Shown: positions 37,832 to 46,911, numbered from the stretch's first letter. The stretch is 64,000 nucleotides of DNA from Phycisphaerae bacterium (GCA_028714255.1 JAQTMR010000001.1:369376-433375), one strand, 5' to 3'. Notes: a model not told the origin generated them from the sequence alone. Translations and numbers: made by a program.

Positions 37832-38198
37832 CGAGTGGATTCGCAAAGCCGATGCCGATTACGCCACCGCCTGTCGTGAAATGTCGGCGGATGAAAATGT
37901 CAATTTTGACGCGGTATGTTTTCATTCTCAGCAGTGCATCGAGAAACTTATGAAAGCGCTGCTTATTAAAAACAACGTAACACCGCCGAAGACACACGAT
38001 TTATTTCAGCTAAATCTCCTGTTGACGCCGGTTTGCAAAAAGTGGTCCTGTCGCTGCGAAGATTTACGGTACCTTACACGAGCTGCGGTGGACTTTCGCT
38101 ATCCCGGCGAATTCGCCGACAAAGATGAAGCTGCCGAAGCCGTTGAAATCTGCTCCAAACTCCGAACATTTCTGCATCAGCTATTGGCTGAAAACTAA
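37815..38198 (+). CDS. HEPN-domain protein, partner of the MNT protein
   Basis: A 127-residue helical HEPN protein. AVCFHSQQCIEKLMKALLIK and PPKTHDLFQL are typical of this family. The C-terminal motif is AAVDFRYPGEF, the RYP form in place of the R-x4-H RNase motif, so it is the non-canonical class whose nuclease activity is doubtful. It overlaps the MNT gene, as in most such operons. Confidence 0.88.
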   Translation: MNEIIDEWIRKADADYATACREMSADENVNFDAVCFHSQQCIEKLMKALLIKNNVTPPKTHDLFQLNLLLTPVCKKWSCRCEDLRYLTRAAVDFRYPGEFADKDEAAEAVEICSKLRTFLHQLLAEN

Positions 38199-38247
38199 AA
38201 TGCCGTAGGCAAAAAGTGTGGTAGATTATTAGATTAGGTAACCATTC

Positions 38248-38982
38248 GTGACAACTTCTGTAGATAACATCGGTGATACCCTTCGCGAGTTCTATGCGGT
38301 GTATGGCACCGTTGACGAAGGACCACCGCCTAATGTCAACGTCGCAGAATTACTGTCAGGCGCGTCCGTCGCACCGGAAGACCTCGCAATACTTCGCACA
38401 GCTATTGAGAATCAAGCATTACGACGTCAGTTCGGGATCTGTCATGAAGTTCTTGAAGATCTTGCCAGTCGACTCACGTCGGAAGAATTGCTTCGTGAAT
38501 TGTCAACTATATCCGTATCTAATCGTGATTTCGAGGAACTGTCGAGTGGTGTGTTCTGGTTTGCTCTCGCAAGTTCACTGGACCGTCGCGAAAATGGCAA
38601 TCCCGCCACACCATTTGATGAGCAAATTCACTTGTCGCTACCTGAAAAAATCCAAATGTCTGTTCAAGGTTCGCTCGTACTTCGCCTTTATATTTCACTG
38701 GTCTACATGCGCGAAGGCGTGATGACTAATCTCATCGCTCAGGGGGCAAAAGCAAAAAATCCATGCTGTGGGCGGGTTCAGAAGCTTCTAAATTGTGATT
38801 ATGTGCGTCGAATTCGCAATGCTTTATCACATGGTTCATTTTCTTCCTCAATCGCTGGGATTGTTTTCCGTGATGATAATTACGTAATTCCGGCGACACC
38901 AGGTTTTCTGAGTTGGTTGTGTACTTGGCTAATGCTAATTCAGCTACAGACACTTTCAGCTATTTCGTGTGATGATACGTGA
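38248..38982 (+). CDS. HEPN-like protein with R-x4-H motif
   Basis: A 244-residue soluble protein starting with GTG (AGGTAA upstream). Near residue 190 it has VRRIRNALSHGSFSSS, an R-x4-H motif in a helical setting, followed by VFRDDNYVIPATPGFL. This resembles the pEK499-p136-type HEPN group. The first 100 residues are unassigned. It follows the MNT/HEPN pair by 49 bases on the same strand and may be part of the same defence or toxin module. It is the only one of the three with the RNase-type motif. Confidence 0.6.
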   Translation: MTTSVDNIGDTLREFYAVYGTVDEGPPPNVNVAELLSGASVAPEDLAILRTAIENQALRRQFGICHEVLEDLASRLTSEELLRELSTISVSNRDFEELSSGVFWFALASSLDRRENGNPATPFDEQIHLSLPEKIQMSVQGSLVLRLYISLVYMREGVMTNLIAQGAKAKNPCCGRVQKLLNCDYVRRIRNALSHGSFSSSIAGIVFRDDNYVIPATPGFLSWLCTWLMLIQLQTLSAISCDDT

Positions 38983-39685
38983 TGTTTATCATCGATTGTC
39001 TTTAAAAACTTGATTATAAGGTGATTACATATTATTCTTGGGGAATTAAGAAAATAAAAATTTAAAAAGCTCTGCGTTCTCTTTTTTCTCTGTGGCAAAT
39101 TATTTTTCGTTTGACTTTTTTGAAAAATATGATAGAATACCCTCCGTTCATCAGTAGATGAACGTCATTCGCCCAGCAGGGCAAGGTTTCAGGTCCAGTA
39201 GGCCCAATTCAAAATTAATCGTAAGTTTTTTATTAACTAAAAACTATGAACTAAAAACTCAAAACTAAGCGGAGCTTACCAATGCCGCCATAGGACATTT
39301 GAAATCTTTTGTATCTTTTGTGATTAATTGATTCCGTGTTAATCTGTGTTAATCCGTGGTTAAATTTTACTGGTGAATACGGAAGCGGAGATTTTTTGCG
39401 CAGAAAGGAAAAATCAATCAAAATGAATAAAATTATGCGAAACGAACCCAAATTAGGACAAAGTCAAATTTTTATAACACCAGTTACAACAATGAATTAC
39501 AGCGAAAAAATGAAATTGGACACTTGGTCAAAACGAACCCAAATGCCGTTAGGCATGGCTTACGCCACGAACCCAATTTTACCTCTCCGAATCTTTCGAA
39601 TAAAATCTTGATTATGAAGTGGTTACATATTATCTTTGAAAAATTAAGGAAATAGAAAACTCTGTGGCTCAAACAAAAGGAATTT
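38983..39685. other. Gene-free AT-rich stretch with repeats and an orphan promoter
   Basis: No credible gene. Contains a promoter-like pair with a perfect hairpin just after it (39111-39164), a ATCCGTG-family repeat (39331-39365), and degraded GAACCCAAATTAGGAC-type repeat sequence (39440-39600). Confidence 0.65.
39111..39138 (+). promoter_or_regulatory. Orphan promoter followed by a hairpin
   Basis: TTGACT, 16 bases, TAGAAT. The predicted start near 39145 coincides with a perfect hairpin CGTTCATC-AGTA-GATGAACG (39145-39164). No open frame follows for 500 bases. Confidence 0.4.
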
Positions 39686-40819
39686 ATGAAAAATGAACTC
39701 ATTAAATTAGCTCAGAAGCACGGGACGCCTTTGTTTATTATCGACCACGACGTAATAAGAAAGAACTTTCGCAGCTTTAAGAAAAATCTGCCCAACGTCC
39801 AGGCGTATTACGCGGTAAAGGCGAACTCGAATCAGGAAATAATCGAGACGCTGTTCAAAGAAGGAGCAAGTTTCGACGTCGCTTCCTATAACGAGTTTAT
39901 GCAGGTTTATAAGTATTTAAAGCTCCTTCAAAAAAGCGATAAATACTTTTTCATCTGGGATAAAATAATTTTCTCCAACACAATCAAGGACAGAGACACA
40001 TTAAAAAAAATCAAGAAATATAAGCCTTTGGTTACCTACGACAACGCTGACGAGGTAAAGAAAATAAAGCAATTCTGCCCGACGGCGGGATTGGTTTTGC
40101 GATTAAAGGTACCCGATACCGGCTCGCAGGTGGAGTTGAGTTCCAAATTCGGGGCTGAACCCGGCGAAGCGGACGATTTGATACAACTGGTCTTCGATTC
40201 GGGACTAACTGTCGAAGGCTTGAGTTTTCACGTCGGAAGCCAATGCACGAATTTCGATAATTACTCATCGGCACTGCAAATAACATCTGAAATTTTAAAG
40301 ACCTGCCGAAAAAAAGGGTACGATACGAGAATCGTCGATATAGGCGGCGGATTTCCCGTACCGTACGATGCGCAGTCCCCACGCTTCGAGCAGCTTGCGA
40401 AGGTAATAAATTCCGAATGCAAAAGATTATTTCCGAAAGACGTAGAGCTTATCGCTGAGCCGGGGCGGTTTATGGTCGCGACGGCGGCGACACTGGTCTC
40501 GGAAATAATCGGAAAGGCGCGCAGGGAAGGCAAGATTTTCTATCATATAAACGATGGCGTCTATCAGACGTTTTCCGGAGTCGTCTTCGACCACTGGCTC
40601 CCGAATTTCACAGCGTTTCGGCGCGGAAAAAAGGAGGTCTGCACCGTGGTCGGGCCTACGTGCGACAGTTTCGACAAAATCTCTCTGTCGGAGCATCTGC
40701 CGGGCAATCTCGAAATCGGTGATTACCTTTACACTGAAAACATCGGGGCATACAGCACCGCATCTGCGACAAAATTCAACGGCTTCGACGGAGCCAAGAT
40801 TATACATATCAATAAGTAA
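39686..40819 (+). CDS. PLP-dependent decarboxylase of the ornithine/diaminopimelate type (likely ornithine decarboxylase)
   Basis: A 377-residue fold-type III decarboxylase. AYYAVKANSN has the PLP Lys, FHVGSQCTNF and GGGFPVPYD bind phosphate, ELIAEPGRFMVA follows, and GPTCDSFDKI carries the catalytic Cys and the substrate Asp. CDSFD and the missing diaminopimelate-specific Arg pattern favour ornithine/lysine decarboxylase over LysA. It probably supplies putrescine to the deoxyhypusine synthase-like enzyme at 36226. The two are separated by the MNT/HEPN module. Confidence 0.85.
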   Translation: MKNELIKLAQKHGTPLFIIDHDVIRKNFRSFKKNLPNVQAYYAVKANSNQEIIETLFKEGASFDVASYNEFMQVYKYLKLLQKSDKYFFIWDKIIFSNTIKDRDTLKKIKKYKPLVTYDNADEVKKIKQFCPTAGLVLRLKVPDTGSQVELSSKFGAEPGEADDLIQLVFDSGLTVEGLSFHVGSQCTNFDNYSSALQITSEILKTCRKKGYDTRIVDIGGGFPVPYDAQSPRFEQLAKVINSECKRLFPKDVELIAEPGRFMVATAATLVSEIIGKARREGKIFYHINDGVYQTFSGVVFDHWLPNFTAFRRGKKEVCTVVGPTCDSFDKISLSEHLPGNLEIGDYLYTENIGAYSTASATKFNGFDGAKIIHINK

Positions 40820-40829
40820 GCACGGCTGA

Positions 40830-41921
40830 TTAACCTTTGATAAAAGCGCTGTCCCAGTCTTTCCAAACCGGCTCAAGCCCGTGCGATTTTATCATTTCCG
40901 CTACTTCGAAGGGGCTGCGAGTATCGTCAATCTCAAACTGTTCCACCGCATTTTTCGGTTGAGAGTAACCGCCCGGGCTTGTTTTGCTGCCGGCACTGAC
41001 TTTGGTTATTCCGATTTCTATTAAATGGTCTCTTAAGGCTGCGCTTTCGCGGGTCGAGAGTACAAGCCCGGCATCGGCGAAACATAATCGAAGTGCAGTT
41101 ATCATCTGCACAAGATTTTTATCGCTAAGAAAATAAAACTGCGAGCGGTCAACGTTTTTCGCCGGCCGAAGCCTCGGAAACGAAAACGAAACGTGGGACT
41201 TCCAATATTTTTTAATAAGATAATGGGCGTGCTCGCCGAGGGCCAACGTTTCCAGCCTCCAGTCGGACAGGCCGAGCAGGACACCAATACCGATTTCTCT
41301 CATTCCCGCCTGAGCAATACTATCCGGCGCCGATAATCGATTATCGTAATCAGCTTTGGGGCCTGAGTGATGATATTTGCGATATGTATCGCGGTCGTAG
41401 GTTTCCTGGTACAGCGTTACGCCTTCGATACCAGCGGCGAAAAGTTTCGCGTATTCTTCCGTAGCCATCTGATAGATTTCTACTGAAATAGAACTGAATT
41501 TCGGCCTTAATTTCGACGCCAGCTCGCAGAGATAATCGACACTGACGAACAGCCTGTCTTCGCTGCTTACCAAAAGTAAATCTCTGAACCCTTCTTTTGC
41601 GATTATGTCCGCTTCTGCCAGGGCGTTTTCAATTGTCAGCCTGATTCGCGGGAACTGATGGTCCTTGTTAAAGCCGCAGTAAGCACAGCCGTTGACGCAG
41701 TAATTCGACAGGTACAACGGCGCGTATAATCGAACCGTTCTGCCGAACCGCTGCAGTGTAAGCTGGTGAGCCAACTGCGCCATTCTTTCGAGATAATCTT
41801 CCGCTGCCGGCGAAATAAGGGCAAGCAGTTTTTCGGGACTATAACAGCCGGCTGGTGTACCCAAGGCCTGCTCAACATCACGGCTGGTGATTTCTCCTGA
41901 ATGTTTTTGCGTGCTTAACAT
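40830..41921 (-). CDS. thiH: 2-iminoacetate synthase ThiH
   Basis: Radical-SAM enzyme that cleaves tyrosine to dehydroglycine (iminoacetate) for the thiazole ring of thiamine. CVNGCAYC (Cys75, Cys79, Cys82) binds the Fe-S cluster. YQETYDRDTYRKYHHSGPK and SAGSKTSPGGY match the family. It starts one base after the thiG stop and ends the thiSGH operon. The use of ThiH instead of ThiO fits anaerobic life. Confidence 0.96.
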   Translation of the reverse strand: MLSTQKHSGEITSRDVEQALGTPAGCYSPEKLLALISPAAEDYLERMAQLAHQLTLQRFGRTVRLYAPLYLSNYCVNGCAYCGFNKDHQFPRIRLTIENALAEADIIAKEGFRDLLLVSSEDRLFVSVDYLCELASKLRPKFSSISVEIYQMATEEYAKLFAAGIEGVTLYQETYDRDTYRKYHHSGPKADYDNRLSAPDSIAQAGMREIGIGVLLGLSDWRLETLALGEHAHYLIKKYWKSHVSFSFPRLRPAKNVDRSQFYFLSDKNLVQMITALRLCFADAGLVLSTRESAALRDHLIEIGITKVSAGSKTSPGGYSQPKNAVEQFEIDDTRSPFEVAEMIKSHGLEPVWKDWDSAFIKG

Positions 41922-41922
41922 T

Positions 41923-42693
41923 TTATTCTCTTAAAAAACCTGTCAGCGGACTCGAAGCGTTTGCATTTTTGCCGGAGACGGCGGCACCGGCTTCATAAGC
42001 TGTCCGCCCCGCTTCGACCGCGAGCTTAAAAGCCTCGGCCATTCGGCTCGGCTCATTTGCTGTTGCGATTGCGGTATTAATTAGAACCGCATCGGCTCCC
42101 ATTTCCATCGCCTCGGCTGCGTGCGAGGGCAATCCGAGACCGGCATCGACAACCACAGGGACATTGGCCTGTTCGATTATGATTTCCAAAGCTGCGCGGG
42201 TTTTAATGCCCTGGTTCGAGCCGATGGGACTGCCTAAGGGCATCACGGTGGCTGTGCCGATATCCTGCAAGCGTTTGCTCAAAACCGGGTCTGCATTGAT
42301 ATAAGGCAAAACAATAAATCCGTCTTTAACCAAAATCTCGGCAGCCTTGAGCGTTTCTATCGGGTCGGGCAAAAGATAATACGGGTCGGGCGTGACCTCT
42401 AATTTCACCCAGTTAATTCCTGTCGCGGCCCGGGCCAGTTTAGAGAGACGCACGGCTTCTTCGGCGTCTCTTGCTCCGGAGGTGTTCGGCAGCAGCAGGT
42501 ATTTTTTGACGTCGATTGCGCGGAGCGTATCGTCGTTTTTGTTTTCAATATCTACCCTGCGAAGAGCGACGGTAACGATTTCTGCGCCCGACTTTTCGAG
42601 AGCTTCAGCCATAACCTCCGGCGATGCGAATTTGCCAGTACCCACGAGCAGTCGGGAATTAAATTCTTTACCTGCGATTACTAATTTATCCAT
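41923..42693 (-). CDS. thiG: Thiazole synthase ThiG
   Basis: Forms the thiazole phosphate from deoxyxylulose phosphate, iminoacetate and ThiS-thiocarboxylate. TIM barrel of 256 residues. [17 protein letters not shown] carries the Schiff-base Lys97, and [21 protein letters not shown] the phosphate site. It lies between thiS (4 bases upstream) and thiH. Confidence 0.97.
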   Translation of the reverse strand: MDKLVIAGKEFNSRLLVGTGKFASPEVMAEALEKSGAEIVTVALRRVDIENKNDDTLRAIDVKKYLLLPNTSGARDAEEAVRLSKLARAATGINWVKLEVTPDPYYLLPDPIETLKAAEILVKDGFIVLPYINADPVLSKRLQDIGTATVMPLGSPIGSNQGIKTRAALEIIIEQANVPVVVDAGLGLPSHAAEAMEMGADAVLINTAIATANEPSRMAEAFKLAVEAGRTAYEAGAAVSGKNANASSPLTGFLRE

Positions 42694-42697
42694 TCGG

Positions 42698-42910
42698 TCA
42701 TCCTCCGCCTACGAAACGCACTAATTCAATACTCTGGCCGGTGCGAAGTTTTGTTTCAGCGAATTTCTTGCGTTCGACAATCTCGCCGTCAACTTCGGCA
42801 GCCGCGGTCGCCTCTGTGATATCCAACTGCTCAAGTAATTCAGCTACGGTCGAAGGCAGTCGGCCCGCCGGGAACTGTTTCTCTACACCGTTTATTTTCA
42901 GCACTTTCAT
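42698..42910 (-). CDS. thiS: Sulfur carrier protein ThiS
   Basis: A 70-residue ubiquitin-like carrier ending in FVGGG, whose C-terminal Gly is adenylylated and thiocarboxylated. The start at ATG 42910 ([13 protein letters not shown]) gives the normal length; the 12 extra residues of the longer frame lie within the riboswitch terminator. First gene after the TPP riboswitch. Confidence 0.93.
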   Translation of the reverse strand: MKVLKINGVEKQFPAGRLPSTVAELLEQLDITEATAAAEVDGEIVERKKFAETKLRTGQSIELVRFVGGG

Positions 42911-42923
42911 TTTCACGCCTGTA

Positions 42924-42955
42924 AAATAAAAAAAGCACTCCCGCAAAAGGAATGC
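42924..42955 (-). terminator. Expression-platform terminator of the TPP riboswitch
   Basis: GCATTCC-TTTTGCG-GGAGTGC followed by seven T on the minus strand, 14 bases before the thiS start. Ligand binding probably favours this hairpin and stops thiSGH transcription. Confidence 0.8.
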
Positions 42956-42969
42956 CTCAAAACGATTTT

Positions 42970-43074
42970 CCGCCTTCCTTCGCAGGTCTTAACCTGAGCA
43001 GGTTCAAGGGTCATCGCTGAATCGGCGATTTCTCAGCCCAAGGCGGGCGTCGCCCGCGGCAGGCTCCCCTGGCT
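42970..43074 (-). promoter_or_regulatory. TPP riboswitch (THI element)
   Basis: On the minus strand it opens GGGGAGCC, has the pyrimidine-binding GGGCTGAGAAATC, the conserved ACCCTTGAACCTG, and closes with GACCTGCGAAGGAAGG. All are in the order and spacing of the THI element, with a GC-rich P3a hairpin between. It controls thiSGH. Confidence 0.95.
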
Positions 43075-43097
43075 TATTCAAATTTATTCGTGTATAG

Positions 43098-43103
43098 TAT
43101 AAT
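43098..43103 (+). promoter_or_regulatory. -10 box (TATAAT) just before the phosphoesterase gene
   Basis: TATAAT ends eight bases before ATG 43112, so transcription from it would start at or one or two bases before the ATG and give a leaderless message. No good -35 hexamer is visible and no ribosome site precedes the ATG. Confidence 0.4.
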
Positions 43104-43111
43104 ACATTCAA

Positions 43112-43495
43112 ATGGCCCGTGATAATAAAAAATTCGTTATTCAGGAACACTCGAAAGGTTCGGAAATCCACTGGGATTTTATGCTCGAATCGGGCGATGT
43201 ATTGCAGACATATCGCATCGACAAGGCTCCGCAGCAAATCGGCGACAGTCCAGCTAACGCCGAGAAGATTTTCGACCACCCGCTGAAATTTCTAAGTTAT
43301 GAAGGCCCTGTTAACAAAGGTCTCGGCAGTGTCCGCATAGTAGAATCGGGCTCGTATGAAATATTGCACAAAGATAACAGCAAAATTGAACTGGACTTAA
43401 ACGGCAAAATACTCAAAGGTAAATTCGCGCTGACCCATAACGAAGACGATAATTTTATCCCCAAGGGATGGCAGTTCGGCAAAAGTAATATATAA
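43112..43495 (+). CDS. Stand-alone LigD-type 3'-phosphoesterase domain protein
   Basis: A 127-residue protein equal to the phosphoesterase module of bacterial NHEJ ligase LigD: FVIQEHSKGSEIHWDFMLES with the metal/catalytic His and Asp positions, then DHPLKFLSYEGPV and GKILKGKFALTHN. The module trims 3' phosphates and ribonucleotides at DNA ends. No ligase, primase or Ku gene is adjacent. In the family the first motif reads HxDxRLE-like; here it is HWDFMLE, so the usual Arg is Met, which may change activity. The end KGWQFGKSNI is short, so it is a complete single-domain protein. Confidence 0.85.
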   Translation: MARDNKKFVIQEHSKGSEIHWDFMLESGDVLQTYRIDKAPQQIGDSPANAEKIFDHPLKFLSYEGPVNKGLGSVRIVESGSYEILHKDNSKIELDLNGKILKGKFALTHNEDDNFIPKGWQFGKSNI

Positions 43496-43530
43496 TCGAG
43501 ACGAAGACAGTCTAAAAGCAAAGGTCGAAA

Positions 43531-44316
43531 GTGGAATTAACCCCGGAACAAAAAGAGAGATACAGCCGGCATATAATGTTGGCACAGGTCGGCGAAGCTG
43601 GGCAGCAGAAGCTGCTCTCGTCGAAGGTGCTGCTGGTCGGCGCAGGCGGCCTCGGCTCACCGGCTGCCGTTTATCTGGCAGCGGCTGGAATCGGCACAAT
43701 CGGAATCGTCGATGCGGATAAGGTCGAGCTGACAAACCTGCAAAGGCAAATCATTCATTACACCTCTGACGTAGGCGTCGAAAAAGTCAAATCCGCCCAA
43801 AATAAAATGCAGGCGATAAACCCTGACGTAACCGTTAAAACTTACAATAAATTGGCAAAGGCCGACAATATACGGGAGATTATCCGCGAATACGATTTTG
43901 TAATCGACGCCACGGATAATTTCTCCGCCAAGTTTCTCATTAACGATGCTTGCTTCTTCGAGAAGAAACCATTTTCACACGCGGGCGTTTTAAAGTTCGA
44001 CGGCCAGCTAATGACCGTCCTGCCCGGTAAGTCGGCTTGTTATCGCTGCATGTTCCCTTGCCTTCCATCCGCGGAGACAGCTCGCAGCTGTTCGCGAGCA
44101 GGAATTCTCGGCGTTCTGCCGGGCGTTGTCGGCACACTGCAGGCAACCGAGGCCGTCAAATATCTGCTGGGTATCGGCGAGCTTTTGACCGATACGCTTC
44201 TGACCTATAACGCTCTGACAATAGAATTTCGCAAAGTTCGTTTCAAGCGCAACCCGAATTGTCCGCTTTGCGGCAACAACCCTGCAATTACAGAGTTAAA
44301 AGATGACAATCAATAA
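43531..44316 (+). CDS. ThiF/MoeB/HesA-type adenylyltransferase
   Basis: A 261-residue E1-like enzyme that adenylylates the C-terminal Gly of a ubiquitin-like carrier. KVLLVGAGGLGSPAAVYLA binds ATP, DADKVELTNLQRQI follows, and Cys pairs CYRC and CPLC form the zinc site. It starts with GTG. The thiSGH operon on the other strand lacks thiF, so this gene most likely activates ThiS; MoeB function cannot be excluded. It overlaps mnmA by 14 bases, linking it to sulfur transfer. Confidence 0.9.
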   Translation: MELTPEQKERYSRHIMLAQVGEAGQQKLLSSKVLLVGAGGLGSPAAVYLAAAGIGTIGIVDADKVELTNLQRQIIHYTSDVGVEKVKSAQNKMQAINPDVTVKTYNKLAKADNIREIIREYDFVIDATDNFSAKFLINDACFFEKKPFSHAGVLKFDGQLMTVLPGKSACYRCMFPCLPSAETARSCSRAGILGVLPGVVGTLQATEAVKYLLGIGELLTDTLLTYNALTIEFRKVRFKRNPNCPLCGNNPAITELKDDNQ

Positions 44317-45436
44317 ATACAACATCAATTTGCAGAGAACGAGCCATCTCTCTTTGAAGTCCGGCGGGCAATTCCAAAAACAAATCGCCGTGCTGATGAG
44401 CGGAGGCGTTGACAGCAGTACCACCGCGTACCTGCTCAAACAACAGGGCTGGGAAGTCTTCGGCGTTACGATGAAAATCCCGCTCTCAACAAATGTAAAT
44501 AAGCGCACCTGTTGCGGAACCGATGCCGCCTTTGTCTGTGAGCAGTTAGCTATACCACATTACTTCGCCGATGTTACCGAGGGCTTCGAAGAGATTATAA
44601 TAGAACCATTCCGCCAATCCTACGCCAGAGGCCAAACACCAAATCCCTGTGCCGATTGTAATTCGCTGTTGAAATTTTCTCTACTCTGGGATTTTTTGCG
44701 GGAAAAATTCGGCGTTACATATCTGGCCACGGGTCATTACGCCAGAATCTGTAAGACTGGTGAGGGGTTTCGTCTCGGCAAGGCAAAAGATTACAACAAG
44801 GACCAAAGCTATTTTCTCTACGGAACACCTCTGGAGAAACTTGCAAACCTTATCCTTCCTTTGGGCGAATTTACGAAGGAGCAAGTCCGTGCAATCGCCG
44901 TCGATGCGAACCTGCCCGTTGCCGAGAAATCCGAAAGTATGGAGCTTTGTTTCGCAGGCGAAGGGGATTACCGTGCCGTGCTGACCGACGAGGCCTTTAA
45001 TAAGCCCGGCGATATAACAGATATGCAGGGCAACAAAATCGCCGAGCATAAAGGAATCGCCAATTACACGCTCGGCCAGAGAAAGGGCGTCGGCTTTGCC
45101 GGCGGAAAACCCCTTTATGTGGGCAGAATAAACGCGGAGAAAAATACCATTGCGCTGGGTACAAGAGACGAAGTAAGCTGCCGGACTGTTACCGCAAATC
45201 GGTTAAATATCCTTATTCCCGAAGAGCTTGTTGCGGGGGCGCAATTCTCCGGCAAAATACGTTCGTATGTCGAATCCCATCCGTGCAAACTCGCCGAAAT
45301 AAACCAAGACACGATAACCGCAGAATTTGACCTGCCCCAATTCGCCCCCTGCCCCGGCCAAAGGCTCGTACTGTATAACAGCGACGGTTATATTGTGGCG
45401 GGCGGAACAATAATTAAAGGGCTTTGTGAAATATAG
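44303..45436 (+). CDS. mnmA: tRNA-specific 2-thiouridylase MnmA
   Basis: Adds sulfur to the wobble uridine of tRNA-Lys, Glu and Gln. PP-loop MSGGVDSSTTAYLL (SGGVDSS at 33-39), TPNPCADCNSLLKF with the first catalytic Cys, LATGHYARI, DQSYFL and SMELCFAGEGDY with the second Cys. The N-terminal 25 residues before the fold may not be translated; a later start is possible, but no better ATG is near. It overlaps the ThiF-like gene. Confidence 0.93.
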   Translation: MTINKYNINLQRTSHLSLKSGGQFQKQIAVLMSGGVDSSTTAYLLKQQGWEVFGVTMKIPLSTNVNKRTCCGTDAAFVCEQLAIPHYFADVTEGFEEIIIEPFRQSYARGQTPNPCADCNSLLKFSLLWDFLREKFGVTYLATGHYARICKTGEGFRLGKAKDYNKDQSYFLYGTPLEKLANLILPLGEFTKEQVRAIAVDANLPVAEKSESMELCFAGEGDYRAVLTDEAFNKPGDITDMQGNKIAEHKGIANYTLGQRKGVGFAGGKPLYVGRINAEKNTIALGTRDEVSCRTVTANRLNILIPEELVAGAQFSGKIRSYVESHPCKLAEINQDTITAEFDLPQFAPCPGQRLVLYNSDGYIVAGGTIIKGLCEI

Positions 45437-45548
45437 CTAAGAAATAACATTTTTATTCAAAAACGGCCTGGATTGCTGCTAAGACGGCTGAAAGGCGAAA
45501 AAACACCCTAATTTTCTTAACATTTTGGTATTTTAGCATTGCAAAAAA

Positions 45549-45593
45549 GCCGTATTTAGTATATATTTATACTACTTTTTAAAAAAATACGGC
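45549..45593. repeat. Long palindrome upstream of the pseudopilin gene
   Basis: GCCGTATTT...AAATACGGC outer arms with an inner AGTATA-TATT-TATACT stem. On the minus strand it is followed by six T, on the plus strand by A, so it does not look like a terminator of mnmA. It lies about 90 bases before the pseudopilin ATG and may be a regulatory or cruciform site. Confidence 0.5.
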
Positions 45594-45683
45594 AAAAAAG
45601 CAGAATCTACGGAACACAAAGAGGATTTTGCGCATCTTAACAAGGGCAACTGAACCTTAAGAAGAAAAGAAAGGATTATCATT

Positions 45684-46514
45684 ATGTGGAAGAAAAGAGC
45701 ATTTACATTAATAGAACTTTTGGTGGTAATAGCTATTATAGCGCTGCTAATGGCGATATTGATGCCGGCACTGAACGCAGGCAGGGAGCAGGCCGGCAGG
45801 GCTGCTTGTCTTAGTAACCTCAAACAGCTAACGGTAGCGTGGATTATGTATGCGGATAATAGCGATGACAACATTTGCGGCAGCGATATAGGTTTTCCAA
45901 CGGGCTCTCCCAGGTCCACCTGGTGGATAGATTGGGACAATGCGATAGACTTCAGCTATGTTGGTTTGACTAAGCCACGGGGAAGTCTGACTGTTGAGCA
46001 GTTAATTAAAAATGCCGAAAAGGGCCTCCAAGACGGATCGCTGTGGCGTTATATTAATGACTTAAAGCTTTACAAGTGTCCGACCAGCAAACGAGGAGAC
46101 TATCAATCGTATGCTATTGTCGATTCTATGAACGGCTGGTGTCAGTGGTCAGATTCAACCATTACTCTAAAGATGAAACTTAAAAGCAAGACACAGATTC
46201 GCAGACCAAGCGACAGATTGGTCTTTATTTGTGAATGCCCGACTGGTTTCGGAGATGGTAAAGGAAGCTGGGGCGCTTTCTATACTCAGGAAGTGTTTGC
46301 CGACCGTGCGCCGGCACATCATGGCAGAGGAACGACCTTCTCTTTTGCCGATGGGCATACCGAGTACTGGAAGTGGAAGAACAAAAGCACGCTGGACGGA
46401 CCGCCTGGCGGCAGTTGGCTTGCTTGGAATCCGGGGTCGCCTTATCAGGATTTGCACAGAATGCAGAGAGGTGTGTGGGGACAGTTAGGCTATGTCCCAA
46501 CACCAGATTATTAA
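45684..46514 (+). CDS. Type II secretion pseudopilin-like protein (planctomycete type)
   Basis: A 276-residue protein beginning with a type IV prepilin signal: [17 protein letters not shown], with cleavage expected before Phe and Glu at position +5. The body is the planctomycete/lentisphaeral expansion family: [19 protein letters not shown] after the helix, KCPTSKRG, and the H-x-DG end [20 protein letters not shown]. These proteins are present in dozens of copies in such genomes; their function is not known. AAAGGA precedes the ATG. It is a single gene with its own terminator. Confidence 0.9.
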   Translation: MWKKRAFTLIELLVVIAIIALLMAILMPALNAGREQAGRAACLSNLKQLTVAWIMYADNSDDNICGSDIGFPTGSPRSTWWIDWDNAIDFSYVGLTKPRGSLTVEQLIKNAEKGLQDGSLWRYINDLKLYKCPTSKRGDYQSYAIVDSMNGWCQWSDSTITLKMKLKSKTQIRRPSDRLVFICECPTGFGDGKGSWGAFYTQEVFADRAPAHHGRGTTFSFADGHTEYWKWKNKSTLDGPPGGSWLAWNPGSPYQDLHRMQRGVWGQLGYVPTPDY

Positions 46515-46911
46515 GGCATTCGAATTATTAAAGCATCCGAAAGGGCGATGGTTTTACCATCGCCCTTTTTTTATTACAAGCCCTTTCAAGTTAGCCGCGA
46601 AAAAGCACAAAAGTCTCAAAGGAAAGTTAGACACGGATTCCTTCGACAGGCTCAGGACAGGTAACACAGATTAACACTGTTTATAGTTACATATCTCTGT
46701 GTTCTCTGCTCGCCTCGGCGTAGCCGAAGGCGAAGCCGGGTGCCCTCTGTGGCTTAATAAATTTGTGTCTATTCGTGTTCATTCGTGGTTAATTCTTCTC
46801 CTTTCAAATTAATTGGCCGCGAAAAAGGCACCCCCGCGAAGCGGCTCCGCAATTTTGCATTTTGATTTTTAAATTTATTTTTTCACGGACAAATCTTCGA
46901 GCGAAATCCAG
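46515..46911. other. Intergenic region after the pseudopilin gene
   Basis: Starts with the terminator at 46543-46572. It then has a TCCTTCGACAGGCTCAGGAC repeat (46639-46661), a GTGTTCATTCGTGG-type repeat (46761-46795) and the 36-bp array remnant near its end. No gene seen. Confidence 0.7.
46543..46572 (+). terminator. Intrinsic terminator of the pseudopilin gene
   Basis: GGGCGATGG-TTTTA-CCATCGCCC followed by seven T. Confidence 0.92.
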
